Shown one piece after another: positions 24,935 through 34,047 of a stretch of DNA of 64,000 nucleotides (positions are counted from its first letter, which is position 1; each line of letters starts with the position of its first letter). A program made the translations under genes and the position numbers. The notes below the pieces were generated by a model. That model was not told the origin of the DNA, searched no databases, and saw only the letters and a program-made list of their open reading frames with translations. The stretch covers positions 62,001 through 126,000 of the forward strand of contig NZ_PYMC01000006.1 in the NCBI RefSeq assembly GCF_003026475.1, written 5' to 3'. This DNA comes from Photobacterium lipolyticum (lineage in GTDB: Bacteria > Pseudomonadota > Gammaproteobacteria > Enterobacterales > Vibrionaceae).

Positions 24935-25591
24935 ATGCGAATTTTGCTGGTAGAAGATGATTTTATGTTGGGTGAATCCATGGTGGCATCGCTTGGCCGC
25001 CATGGCTATACCGTTGATTGGCTCCGGCAGGGAATGGGGGTTGAAGTCGCACTCAATACTGAAGAGTTTTTAGCCATTATCCTTGATTTAACCTTGCCGG
25101 ATATTGATGGTTTGCAAGTTCTGAAAAAGGTGCGAAACGCCGGCCATAAACTTCCTGTTCTGATCCTTACTGCCCGAGATGGTATTAATGATCGTGTTAA
25201 GGGCTTAGATGGCGGCGCTGATGATTATCTGGTAAAGCCCTTCGCCCTGGAAGAGTTACTGGCGCGGTTGCGCGCCTTAGTGCGACGTATGGCTGGAAGT
25301 GTCGATGAGTGTATCGAAATAGGGGAGCTTTCTATTTCCCTAAACGCCAACGAAGTTCAGTACCGTAATCAGCCCATCAAGACGACTAAAAATGAATTCA
25401 AGATCTTAGCAACACTGGCCACCCAGGCTGGACGGGTATTGAGTAAAGACAAGCTGCAACAGTGCCTGCATGGCTGGGATGAATCCACCAGTGATAATGC
25501 CATCGAAGTTCATATCCATAACCTTAGAAAGAAAATAGGAAACGATCTGATCAAAAATATCCGAGGCGTGGGGTATATCATTGAGCGCTGA
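24935..25591 (+). CDS. OmpR/QseB-family response regulator
   Basis: A 218-residue two-domain regulator. The receiver has the acidic pocket EDD (residues 7-9), phospho-acceptor Asp51 in IILDLTLPDIDG, the Thr in LILTARD and Lys101 in YLVKPF. The C-terminal winged helix contains NEFKILATLATQAGRVLSKDKL and EVHIHNLRKKIG-N. It overlaps the kinase gene by 11 bases and should be its partner. Being last in the operon, it probably controls the biosynthetic genes upstream, though no binding site was identified. Confidence 0.92.
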   Translation: MRILLVEDDFMLGESMVASLGRHGYTVDWLRQGMGVEVALNTEEFLAIILDLTLPDIDGLQVLKKVRNAGHKLPVLILTARDGINDRVKGLDGGADDYLVKPFALEELLARLRALVRRMAGSVDECIEIGELSISLNANEVQYRNQPIKTTKNEFKILATLATQAGRVLSKDKLQQCLHGWDESTSDNAIEVHIHNLRKKIGNDLIKNIRGVGYIIER

Positions 25592-27017
25592 ATTTTCTAT
25601 AACGAAACGGCTAATTATCACCACGACAGTGGTTGCCAGTTTGTTGGTGATAATTTCGACGATATGGACTTTTTATGAAACCCGGCATGAAATCGATGAA
25701 ATTTATGATGCCCGACTAGGGCAGTCCGCAAAGATTTTAGCGCTGAGTATGAAACATTTGCTCAATGAACCATTTCCGGATCAAACCAAGATCTATGCTG
25801 ACTGGTACAGTGGCATTCAGGTACAAGCGGCGGGTCGTGACGATACCCCGACCCAATACGGACATGCCTATGAACAGAATCTGATGTTCCAGGTGTTTGA
25901 TGAAAAAGGGAGCCTGCTGTTACGCTCGCCGGGGGCACCTGTATCGCTCTTTGTCCATTCGACCGATCAGGGTTTTATAGACTTTGACATGGCAGAAGAA
26001 GCGTGGCGTAGCTTTCTGATTGCGGTACCAGTGTTATCAGATGATAGCACGTCTGCATATTTGCTGGTGGCGGAAAAACGATCGGTACGGGATGAGCTAA
26101 TGGATGATATAGCCCTTTCTACGGTTGTTCCCCAGTTGGTTTTGATCCCACTGTTGGCGCTGGTTATTGTGATCTTATCCAACAAGTTTCTTCGTCCAAT
26201 CAGAGAGCTAAAGCAAGCCGTCGCTCAGCGTAGTATCAATAAGCTGGATTCTATCTCTGTGCCTAATCCGACCGTAGAATTGAATCCATTAATTGCTCAG
26301 CTGAATGATTTATTCGGTGAGTTAGATAAAGCCTGGCAACGGGAAAAACGCTTTACCCATACTGCCGCTCATGAGCTGAAAACGCCATTGGCAGTGTTGC
26401 GGCTGAATACAGAAAATGCGCTTAATAGCCGAAATGAGGACGAATTACACGCTGACTTACAGCAGGTTCTTGCGGGTATTGAACGTAGTGACCGATTAAT
26501 TCAGCAGTTGTTGATGTTATCGCGGATTGAATCTCGTCATGATATTCAATTTGAGCCGTTTGATCTGATCACCTGCTTACAGGATGCGATTTCAGGACTC
26601 GCACCGTTTGCATTAAAACAACAGCAAGCGTTATCACTCAATGGTCCAGACAAGATGGTGATAAAAGGTAACCCGACATTGTTACTGAGCTTATTTAGTA
26701 ACCTGATTGACAATGCCGTGCGTTATTCAGGCGCAGGAAGTGTCATTTCAGTCAATGTCACGGAGACTGACAGTCTGCCAGAACGATCCTGGGTAAAAGT
26801 ACAAGTTACAGACAGCGGCGTATCAATTCCACCGTCTATTCATCATAAGATTTTCGAGAAGTTTTTCCGCGCCCACTCAGAACAAGGCGATGGTGCAGGG
26901 TTAGGTATGTCAGTCGTACTCGATATTGTTAATTTCCATGATGGGCAGTTACAGCTGCTTCAGCCGGATTATCCGCAAGGCAACACCTTTGAAGTGTGTT
27001 TGCCGAAAGGTTGTTGA
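25581..27017 (+). CDS. Sensor histidine kinase, QseC-like
   Basis: A 478-residue inner-membrane kinase: first membrane segment (LIITTTVVASLLVIISTIW), a periplasmic sensor of about 140 residues, second membrane segment (LVLIPLLALVIVIL), HAMP, the phospho-accepting H-box AAHELKTPLAVL, N-box NLIDNAVRYS and G-boxes. G1 reads VTDSGVSIP, less glycine-rich than usual, while GAGLGMSVV is intact. The start is TTG at 25581 inside the end of the regulator gene; no ATG or GTG lies before the membrane segment, so translational coupling is likely. Confidence 0.9.
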   Translation: MSAEFSITKRLIITTTVVASLLVIISTIWTFYETRHEIDEIYDARLGQSAKILALSMKHLLNEPFPDQTKIYADWYSGIQVQAAGRDDTPTQYGHAYEQNLMFQVFDEKGSLLLRSPGAPVSLFVHSTDQGFIDFDMAEEAWRSFLIAVPVLSDDSTSAYLLVAEKRSVRDELMDDIALSTVVPQLVLIPLLALVIVILSNKFLRPIRELKQAVAQRSINKLDSISVPNPTVELNPLIAQLNDLFGELDKAWQREKRFTHTAAHELKTPLAVLRLNTENALNSRNEDELHADLQQVLAGIERSDRLIQQLLMLSRIESRHDIQFEPFDLITCLQDAISGLAPFALKQQQALSLNGPDKMVIKGNPTLLLSLFSNLIDNAVRYSGAGSVISVNVTETDSLPERSWVKVQVTDSGVSIPPSIHHKIFEKFFRAHSEQGDGAGLGMSVVLDIVNFHDGQLQLLQPDYPQGNTFEVCLPKGC

Positions 27018-27026
27018 AATAAGTAA

Positions 27027-27255
27027 TGATTGAACAGATAAATTTTTATAGATGAAAGCCTAAAGATCGTCATCCCGGAAACCGCCAAACAGTAGAGTCA
27101 CAGACTTCTCAAGACTTAACAGGCGGTTATCCGGGATCCATCATGCACGGAAGGTTCTGTGGGCTGTGGATCCCCGATAATCGCTATTGTAAATTCAATC
27201 AATAATGAAAAGATCAGCATTAAGCGCTTCAATGGATGACAAAGAGCAAGGATGA
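27027..27255 (+). repeat. R3 intergenic repeat element, copy 1
   Basis: About 230 bp in the gap between the kinase gene and tadD. It begins TGATTGAACAG and TCGTCATCC, has an internal inverted pair around ACCGCC/GGCGGT and ATCCGGGATCC, and ends with ATGAAAAGATCAGCATTAAGCG and GGATGACG. The same blocks occur in reverse order and strand at 48862-49076. It resembles a non-autonomous MITE-like element; no transposase frame is inside. Confidence 0.7.
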
Positions 27256-27378
27256 CGCTGTAAGGTCAGTCGATGTCTTATACGAATAGCATGGCGTGAA
27301 GGCTGGAACCTAACTTCCGTGACACGAGTCGTGCCACAGAAGTCAGGCGTTATAAAGGCTTGTTACAATAGGCTGAAC

Positions 27379-28479
27379 TTATTCCGCATCAATTCTTTCG
27401 CTAATGGAGAAAACGGTTGCCTGAGTTTGTTGATTACCCCACTTATTTGTCAGTTTAACCGGAGGAGCGGTGATCTGAAGTTTCTTTGCACGCTTCAGGT
27501 TTTGATAAGCCTTGGCATAGTACGTCGGGCTGGCATTGATCGCCTGCTCTAAATAGTTGACAGAGGCCTCATAATCGCCTTCAAGCATCGAGAAATAGCC
27601 AATGTCATTGAGTGCTTCAGCCGGTGACATTACGTGCTGCAGTGAGTCAAGAGCATCTTCATAGCGCTTGCTACGAATGTAAATCAAACCTAAATTTGAC
27701 CACGCACGCTTGTCATCAGGGTAGAGGACAGTTGCTCGTTTATTGATGATTTCTGCCTGTCTGGTATCTCCGCTAAGATAATATGAATAGCCGAGGTTGG
27801 TCAGGGCTGAACGTGATTTGCCGTCCACTCGCAGGCAGCTACGATATATCAGCTGGGCTTGATCGTGACGGGCTTCTAAATCGGTAATAATACCTAGTGC
27901 AATGTAGGCGCTAAATGGCGAAGATTTGTCAATACTCAGCTGGCTAGCAAAGGTATCCAGATTAGGATCCCAATCCGCCTTCCCTTGCCGTTGTTGATCC
28001 ATTCGAATGGTACGTAAAAGGTGTTGCTTTGCGTTATCTCGTTCCCCGAGTTTTAATTCCATGATTCCCGCGGATGCTGCATATTGGATATTATTCTCAT
28101 CGATAAGTGCGGCTCGGCTGTAGGCAATTTTCGCCAGTTCAAAATTTCCCCGCTGTTGGTGTATGTAGCCAATTTTATAATAGGCCTGATCAGCTTTATC
28201 CTGAGTTGGGAAACTCAGAGCTCGAATATATTCGTAGAGCGCAAGGTCTGCATTCTTCTCCAAATAGGCTTTATCACCTCGAATAATGGCCTCTTCTGAT
28301 GTTGCTGGTGGGAAATCACCGCTTAAGCCCAGCGTTGATTTACCATCATAAAGTTCATGGTCAAAGTTAGTATTTGATGCGTTTGTCTGGTCTTCCTGAG
28401 TTGCACATCCACTAAGTAAGGATGAAAGCAATATACTCAGGAATATGAGAAGCTTGATATTAGAGCGTATTAGGTTCAT
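27379..28479 (-). CDS. tadD: TadD-like TPR lipoprotein
   Basis: The last gene of the Tad operon. A 366-residue lipoprotein with signal LLIFLSILLSSLLSGC (acylated cysteine) followed by tandem TPR units, for example AYYKIGYIHQQRGNFELAKIAY, ALTNLGYSYYLSGDTRQAEII and AWSNLGLIYIRSKRYEDALDSL. TadD proteins act as pilotins or assembly scaffolds for the Flp pilus secretin at the outer membrane. Length is at the long end for TadD. It begins 46 bases after tadC. Confidence 0.85.
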   Translation of the reverse strand: MNLIRSNIKLLIFLSILLSSLLSGCATQEDQTNASNTNFDHELYDGKSTLGLSGDFPPATSEEAIIRGDKAYLEKNADLALYEYIRALSFPTQDKADQAYYKIGYIHQQRGNFELAKIAYSRAALIDENNIQYAASAGIMELKLGERDNAKQHLLRTIRMDQQRQGKADWDPNLDTFASQLSIDKSSPFSAYIALGIITDLEARHDQAQLIYRSCLRVDGKSRSALTNLGYSYYLSGDTRQAEIINKRATVLYPDDKRAWSNLGLIYIRSKRYEDALDSLQHVMSPAEALNDIGYFSMLEGDYEASVNYLEQAINASPTYYAKAYQNLKRAKKLQITAPPVKLTNKWGNQQTQATVFSISERIDAE

Positions 28480-28525
28480 TCATTATCTCCCTTAATCCTT
28501 ACTGTTAGGACTATCCCTAGATCTT

Positions 28526-29491
28526 TTATTTTCCGAACACTTCCAGTACTGCGACAATAGCCGGGCCGATGGCGATGGCGAAGAATCCTGGCCATATGCA
28601 ACTGACTAGTGGAAAAATCATTTTGGTGCCTATCTTTGCCGCTTCCTCTTCGGCTCTTTGCATGCGTCGGTCACGAAATTCCACTGCATATTCACGTAGT
28701 GTATCGCCCATACTGGCCCCTAGCTTGACCGACTGACTGATGATGCTAACAAGACCCTGTAGTTCAAAAAGACCCGTACGTTCGACAAATTGTCCCAGAG
28801 CTGTTGGCATAGGTACACCAACTCTGACTTTTCGGCCGACTATTTGCAGTTCCTGACCTAGTTCCGGAGATATGGCGTCTATTTCATTGGCGACTCGATT
28901 TAATGCGGCATTGAAACCCAAGCCAGCTTCTGAGGTGACCACAAGCAAATCAAGAGCATCAGGAAATGCATTGGCAAGTCTTCGGATTCGTTTCTTTGCT
29001 ATTTTCCGAAGGATCATATTGGGTAAAAATGTGGCTATAGCCATCGCGAATAAAGTATAAATCAATATTTTTTGTGTGGTGAGCTCCGGCATGAATCGAG
29101 TTCCTACCAATACACTAAAAAATGCGAACACCACCAGGATAATCTTAATGGCATAGAAATTTGTAATTGCTTTTTTATCTTCATAGCCCGCATGCATCAG
29201 CAGCGCCCTAATGCTATCTCTTTCTTTGGCTGATGTCGGAGTAATGTATTTATCAATCGATTCAAGTGTTTTATCAAATTGTCCTTTTCCTTGAACATTA
29301 TTGTTAGCGACAACATTAAGATGAGAAATTGTATTAAGCTTTCTTTTTAGCGGGCTATAAGCATTGGATATTAAAATTCCGATACAGATAGTAAAAGCCA
29401 CGGCACTGATAAAAAATAAGCCAAGGAAGATCCATTCAGCCTCTTTTTCATTATCAACTAACCCCATAATCAGGGTGATAAGGTAATCCAT
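28526..29491 (-). CDS. tadC: TadC, Flp pilus inner-membrane platform protein
   Basis: A 321-residue type II secretion F-domain protein with four membrane segments. The cytoplasmic F domain has FPDALDLLVVTSEAGLGFNAAL, VPMPTALGQFVERTGLFELQGLVSIISQSVKLGASMGDTL and RAEEEAAKIGTKMIFPLVSCIWP, all typical of TadC. With TadB it forms the platform on which TadA drives pilus assembly. It is separated from tadB by a single base. Confidence 0.92.
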   Translation of the reverse strand: MDYLITLIMGLVDNEKEAEWIFLGLFFISAVAFTICIGILISNAYSPLKRKLNTISHLNVVANNNVQGKGQFDKTLESIDKYITPTSAKERDSIRALLMHAGYEDKKAITNFYAIKIILVVFAFFSVLVGTRFMPELTTQKILIYTLFAMAIATFLPNMILRKIAKKRIRRLANAFPDALDLLVVTSEAGLGFNAALNRVANEIDAISPELGQELQIVGRKVRVGVPMPTALGQFVERTGLFELQGLVSIISQSVKLGASMGDTLREYAVEFRDRRMQRAEEEAAKIGTKMIFPLVSCIWPGFFAIAIGPAIVAVLEVFGK

Positions 29492-29492
29492 A

Positions 29493-30467
29493 TTACACCT
29501 CGATTCGTAATATTTTCCGTATCCAGATCAGGCCGATAAACATACTGACGGCTGTTATTGACAGAACTGTTGTCCCTCGTTCCGATTCAAAAAGCGGGGC
29601 CAGGTAGTCAGGGTTACTGAAATATAGAACAATAAATAAAACAAACGGAACCAACATCAGTATCCAGGCAGACATTCGCCCTTCAGCGGATAGCGTTTTT
29701 ACTTTTCGCATCAGACGAAATCGTCCCCTGATAACTTCGGAAAGTTTCTCAAGAGTTTCTGCTAAGTTACCCCCGGTCTCTTTTTGAATGATAACGGCAC
29801 TGTTGAATGCTAATACACTGATAGAAGGGTTGCGATGCGCCAGGTTTGCTAAAGCCACTTTTATATCGACACCATAGTTTAGTTCAACAAAGGTTTTGCC
29901 GAATTCAACAGAGACAGGCGCTGGCATCTCTTCACTGACGGTTTTCATTACTTCACTGAATGGATAACCGGTTAATAAAGCACGTTTCATCACATCAAGC
30001 GCTTCAACGAACTGTTCTTCAAACAGACTAAGACGCTGCTCAGCTTTGTATCTGAGCCATAATGAAAAAATAAGTAGTACGGCCAATGGCGTCAACAGGG
30101 TTGTTGGCAGACTATGAGTGACAAGTAGCACGACGATACTACAGATGAAAGCGGTCAGTAATAACCAAATGGCCGTTCTGTAAGCTTTCCACTCAAGCCC
30201 TGCTAAAGAGAGCTTTTCTGCTAAAAATTCACCCAACCGATTGTTTTCCATCCAGCGTTCAGCATTGCTGAGTTTGTCCAAATAATTTTTTCGCAACAGT
30301 GATTGCTGATGTTTTGTATTGCCTGTTTCGGCAATCATATTGAGTTGGTTTTTTAACAGGCGAGAGCGTTTCGCTCTGGTACCATTAGAAGAAACTAATA
30401 CTGTTTGAGAAATCACCACAACTGCAATAAAAAAAACCAGTAAATAGAGTTCGAGATTGCTATCCAT
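29493..30467 (-). CDS. tadB: TadB, Flp pilus inner-membrane platform protein
   Basis: A 324-residue F-domain membrane protein with an N-terminal membrane segment, a soluble linker, and the F domain with FVEALDVMKRALLTGYPFSEVMKTVSEEMP and IQKETGGNLAETLEKLSEVIRGR. It is the paralogous partner of TadC. Its start overlaps the stop of tadA, implying translational coupling within the operon. Confidence 0.92.
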   Translation of the reverse strand: MDSNLELYLLVFFIAVVVISQTVLVSSNGTRAKRSRLLKNQLNMIAETGNTKHQQSLLRKNYLDKLSNAERWMENNRLGEFLAEKLSLAGLEWKAYRTAIWLLLTAFICSIVVLLVTHSLPTTLLTPLAVLLIFSLWLRYKAEQRLSLFEEQFVEALDVMKRALLTGYPFSEVMKTVSEEMPAPVSVEFGKTFVELNYGVDIKVALANLAHRNPSISVLAFNSAVIIQKETGGNLAETLEKLSEVIRGRFRLMRKVKTLSAEGRMSAWILMLVPFVLFIVLYFSNPDYLAPLFESERGTTVLSITAVSMFIGLIWIRKILRIEV

Positions 30468-31837
30468 CAGAACCCCCCTAAGCCATTATTTGGCGTGAAG
30501 TAAGAGTATGGTAAATCAATGCCCATATGTTTAAAGGCTTCAATAAACGAGGGTACATTACCGGTAGCCTGATAGTTACCTAGTACATTGCCGTTTTCGT
30601 CGATACCTGTGCGTTTGAATGTAAAAAGCTCTGTCATAGTAATCACATCACCTTCCATACCGTTAAGCTCAACGATACTGGTGATTCGGCGTTTACCGTC
30701 TTCCATTCTGCGCAGTTGGATTACGATATGTATAGCAGAAGCGATCTGAGTTCTGACGTTTTTAGTCGGCATATTCCAACCGGCCATGGCAAACATGTTT
30801 TCGATTCGGCCCAGTGCGTCACGCGGAGTATTTGCGTGGATGGTTGTCATTGAACCATCGTGGCCAGTGTTCATGGCTGCGAGCATATCGACGGCTTCAC
30901 CTCCACGCACTTCGCCGACTACAATACGATCAGGCCGCATACGAAGGGAGTTAATTACGAGTTCTCGTTGGGTAATCGCCCCCCGACCTTCGATATTCGG
31001 TGGCCGTGTTTCAAGTCGAACAATATGGGGTTGCTGTAGCTGAAGCTCTGCTGAATCTTCAATGGTGATGATGCGTTCAGTTTCAGGAATAAAACAAGAG
31101 CAGATGTTAAGTGTGGTTGTCTTTCCTGAGCCGGTACCGCCAGAAATTAAAATATTCAGACGGCCTTTAACAATAGCTTTAAGAAAATGTGCCATTTCTT
31201 GATTGAGAGTACCATAGTCGAGTAATTGTTCGACTTGCAACCGTTCAACAGCGAAGCGACGGATAGAGAGGGATGGACCATCAATGGCTAACGGGGGAAT
31301 GATGGCATTAACCCGAGAACCGTCTTTCAGGCGGGCATCTACCATGGGAGAGCTTTCGTCAATGCGGCGCCCGACCAGAGACACGATGCGATCAATGACA
31401 TTCAGTAAGTGGTTGTCATCACGAAATTGGGCCTCTGTTGCTTCCAGCTTACCTTTACGTTCTACATAAATCTGATCATAACCATTGACTAAAATATCTG
31501 AGACTGAAGTGTCTTTCAACAGTGGCTCAAGTGGGCCCAACCCCAGAATTTCATCACCGATTTCATCGATGATCCGTTTACGACTTTCGGCGTTAAGAGG
31601 AACATTCTGTTCCAGCAACAACATTGCTGCGGTCTCTGAAACTTGTTTCCGAGCCTGATCGGGATCCAGGGTTTCAAGCAAAGAGAGATCAAGTGAATTG
31701 AACAGGGAGTCAAGTAATTCTCGTTTAATACGCTTGTCACTGTTAGTTGTTGATGGTGAAGCAGCAGTATGATTGACTTCTTCACGCTGAATATTTTCAG
31801 TGACGGGCTCAGATGCCTGATCTTTTTTAAAAAACAT
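30467..31837 (-). CDS. tadA: TadA/CpaF pilus assembly ATPase
   Basis: The hexameric motor of the Flp pilus, a 456-residue type II/IV secretion ATPase. Motifs: [17 protein letters not shown] at the N-terminus, [27 protein letters not shown], Walker [17 protein letters not shown], the Asp box region [13 protein letters not shown], Walker [20 protein letters not shown] and the His box [19 protein letters not shown] take ATG 31837, with AAGGAG six bases upstream, as start rather than TTG 31843. The region just upstream is a tandem duplication (31825-31868). Confidence 0.95.
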   Translation of the reverse strand: MFFKKDQASEPVTENIQREEVNHTAASPSTTNSDKRIKRELLDSLFNSLDLSLLETLDPDQARKQVSETAAMLLLEQNVPLNAESRKRIIDEIGDEILGLGPLEPLLKDTSVSDILVNGYDQIYVERKGKLEATEAQFRDDNHLLNVIDRIVSLVGRRIDESSPMVDARLKDGSRVNAIIPPLAIDGPSLSIRRFAVERLQVEQLLDYGTLNQEMAHFLKAIVKGRLNILISGGTGSGKTTTLNICSCFIPETERIITIEDSAELQLQQPHIVRLETRPPNIEGRGAITQRELVINSLRMRPDRIVVGEVRGGEAVDMLAAMNTGHDGSMTTIHANTPRDALGRIENMFAMAGWNMPTKNVRTQIASAIHIVIQLRRMEDGKRRITSIVELNGMEGDVITMTELFTFKRTGIDENGNVLGNYQATGNVPSFIEAFKHMGIDLPYSYFTPNNGLGGF

Positions 31838-31868
31838 GCTCAACTCCTTTTAAAAAACATGCTCAACT
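31825..31868 (-). repeat. Tandem duplication of the tadA start region
   Basis: A 21-base unit occurs at 31825-31845 and again at 31848-31868 (period 23). On the minus strand each unit contains TTGAGCATGTTTTTTAAAA. The upstream copy places an ATG two bases after the tadZ stop, which would encode only MFFKRS before TGA. That TGA again sits two bases before the true tadA ATG. Confidence 0.85.
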
Positions 31869-33095
31869 GGTTAGAAATGAGAATAATCGTTTAATGCCGT
31901 GTGCTTCGTCTGATGTTTTATTCAAAATACAGTTCGTCGCAATCCGCATTCCTTTGACAATAGGGCGCTTGGCATGGTTAATAGCCAATAACTCACCGAG
32001 GTTGGTTGCCGCGCTGACTGATTGATAGTCATTCGGTATTAATATTAGCTCATTGACATGCAATGTTTTTTTTATTTCATCAGGGTCAATATCAATACTT
32101 TTAGAGTAACGGTTAACTATGATTTTTAAATGGTTTTCATTGATTCCAAGCAGGTGCTTCAATTGCTTTATCAGATGGGCTGCTTCACTAATCGCAGGTA
32201 CATTTTGTTGTACGACGATAAAGATGTTATTAGCCTCCGCCAGCGCGGGAAGGGTGCTATTTTCCAGCCCTCTGGACAAGTCAACGACCACATGGTCAAA
32301 ATTATTTCTGAGTTGTAACAGAAAACGATTGAATGCGAGCGCATTTATGGTCGGAATTTTATCAAGCAGATCATCATTTCGACTTGAGATGAAACGCAGT
32401 CCGGATTCGTGTTTAGTCAACAATCCATCAAGCGCATATTCATCCAGTTCTTCGACTTGGTTGAGCGCATCACTGAGTATGAATTTAGGTTGTGCTGATA
32501 ACAAACTAGGTATACAGCCAAATTGTGCATCTGTATCAATTAAAACTGAATGAGTTTCTTTTTCCAGAGCAAGCATATGCGCAACGGTGGTGGCAATAAT
32601 TGATGCCCCCATTCCACCTTTAGCATTAATAAATACACTGACTTCACCTAGTTGAGCCGTATTTCTTTTTTTACCGGCACAGTCGTACAAGATTTGATCG
32701 AGTTCAGTTTCATTGAAGGGGATGCTTAAAACATCCTTAATCCCATATTTTAAGGCTTGCCTCAATAATGAGGTATCGGCATTTTCTGCAAGCAGAATAA
32801 TGTCTGTTGCGTTTGTTGTGTTGGTGTTATTGAATTGATTGACAATAGCAATCCAATCCGTTTTACCATCAATAATAACTAAATCGGGCAGTGTTTTATC
32901 TCGATCATTGTTTAGCAAAGTCCTTGATTCAAAATCAGAGGCACATTTGAATTTGGCATTAGGCCAATGTCCCATATACGAAGACAGGTGATGGAGAAAC
33001 GCTTCATCATTACTGATAATCCAACCATCAATCAAGGTTGCTAACGGCTGTTTTACGTTTTCATTTGTAGTCTGAATTGAGTGTAAATTATCCAT
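31863..33095 (-). CDS. tadZ: TadZ/CpaE pilus localisation ATPase-like protein
   Basis: A 410-residue protein with an N-terminal receiver-like domain (residues 1 to about 140, with DLVIIDGKTDW and IILLAENADTSLLRQALKYG) and a C-terminal MinD/ParA-like domain with the deviant Walker A INAKGGMGASIIATTVA. TadZ marks the site, often a cell pole, at which the Tad machine assembles. The signature lysine of the deviant Walker motif is present. It lies between tadF-like and tadA genes. Confidence 0.88.
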   Translation of the reverse strand: MDNLHSIQTTNENVKQPLATLIDGWIISNDEAFLHHLSSYMGHWPNAKFKCASDFESRTLLNNDRDKTLPDLVIIDGKTDWIAIVNQFNNTNTTNATDIILLAENADTSLLRQALKYGIKDVLSIPFNETELDQILYDCAGKKRNTAQLGEVSVFINAKGGMGASIIATTVAHMLALEKETHSVLIDTDAQFGCIPSLLSAQPKFILSDALNQVEELDEYALDGLLTKHESGLRFISSRNDDLLDKIPTINALAFNRFLLQLRNNFDHVVVDLSRGLENSTLPALAEANNIFIVVQQNVPAISEAAHLIKQLKHLLGINENHLKIIVNRYSKSIDIDPDEIKKTLHVNELILIPNDYQSVSAATNLGELLAINHAKRPIVKGMRIATNCILNKTSDEAHGIKRLFSFLTS

Positions 33096-33103
33096 ACATC
33101 ACC

Positions 33104-33601
33104 TTAGCAGTCAGTAAAGCCTGTTCTCGTTACCCCCAGACTCTCTCTCGGCAAAATTGTCGAAAAGTCAGGGGCTGTAAAATCAATATCAAAAGTCGCT
33201 AAAGGAATGATGAGATTAATTTGATAGTCTCTAATTCTTGCTTCAACAAAATCGATTGTATTAAAGGTAGCCGGATTCGTGAGATCAACACCATTTCCAA
33301 TTGCAGTTCCATCCGATCTAAGATAACGGAGTTCAATATTGGCGGCGGTAAAATTGGGCAGAGGGACACTATCTATGAAGGCTGAGGTGATTATATCGGC
33401 CTGCTCCGCGGTTGAAACTTGGCAGACACTGGCTAACCGTGCCGCGCGACGAGTGGTTTCATTTAAGGTATGCCAGGTAAACATCAATCGGCCAAATTCA
33501 ATGATTGAAAAAATAAGGATAAAGAACAGTGATGCAACTATTGTAAATTCAACAATAGTTATCCCGTGTTGTTTTTTCTTTTGATTTGCTGATCTCTTCA
33601 T
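33104..33601 (-). CDS. tadF: TadE/TadF-like pseudopilin
   Basis: A 165-residue protein with a prepilin-like N-terminus: basic leader NQKKKQHG, then ITIVEFTIVASLFFILIFSIIEFGRLMF. The G|I-T-I-V-E form keeps the glutamate at mature position 5. A TadE-type body follows, ending in a Cys. TadE and TadF are minor pseudopilins processed by TadV. It overlaps the next tadE-like gene by 4 bases. Which of the two is E or F in the original nomenclature is not certain. Confidence 0.8.
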   Translation of the reverse strand: MKRSANQKKKQHGITIVEFTIVASLFFILIFSIIEFGRLMFTWHTLNETTRRAARLASVCQVSTAEQADIITSAFIDSVPLPNFTAANIELRYLRSDGTAIGNGVDLTNPATFNTIDFVEARIRDYQINLIIPLATFDIDFTAPDFSTILPRESLGVTRTGFTDC

Positions 33602-34047
33602 AACAGCATCCTCATGGTGTAGCTTGATGTCATATCAAAATTTAAGGAAATGTCATCCGCTGAAAAGAAATTAGGTAATTGGCCGAGAACTGGGTGAAAA
33701 GGGTAGACAATTTCAACCTGGACATGGTTTCCGTTCAGGGTTACAGAGACTTGCTCAGTTTTTAATAATGGCAGACGCGTGTCGCCCCCTCCATTTATAT
33801 TCCCATAGACGGCTAAATTCTTAGCATTATTTATATCATTTTGCGTTAACTCATAGGTACCAGAACCTCTGGCAATAGTATTTATCAAGTATCGAGTGCT
33901 GTCACGACTCAGTTTTTCTAATTCAGTATATTGATAAAATGCTCGACCTAACTCCAGGATTGAGAGCAAGAGAAATAACAGAATCGGAAGAATAATGGTG
34001 AATTCAACCATTGCTAACCCTTTTATGCTTTTGACTGCTTTCATCAT
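33598..34047 (-). CDS. tadE: TadE-like pseudopilin
   Basis: A 149-residue minor pilin-like protein: leader MMKAVKSIKG, then LAMVEFTIILPILLFLLLSILELGRAFYQY with the conserved glutamate at mature position 5. The TadE signature continues as LSRDSTRYLINTIARG. It overlaps tadG by 4 bases on one side and the tadF-like gene by 4 on the other, showing tight coupling. Confidence 0.85.
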   Translation of the reverse strand: MMKAVKSIKGLAMVEFTIILPILLFLLLSILELGRAFYQYTELEKLSRDSTRYLINTIARGSGTYELTQNDINNAKNLAVYGNINGGGDTRLPLLKTEQVSVTLNGNHVQVEIVYPFHPVLGQLPNFFSADDISLNFDMTSSYTMRMLL

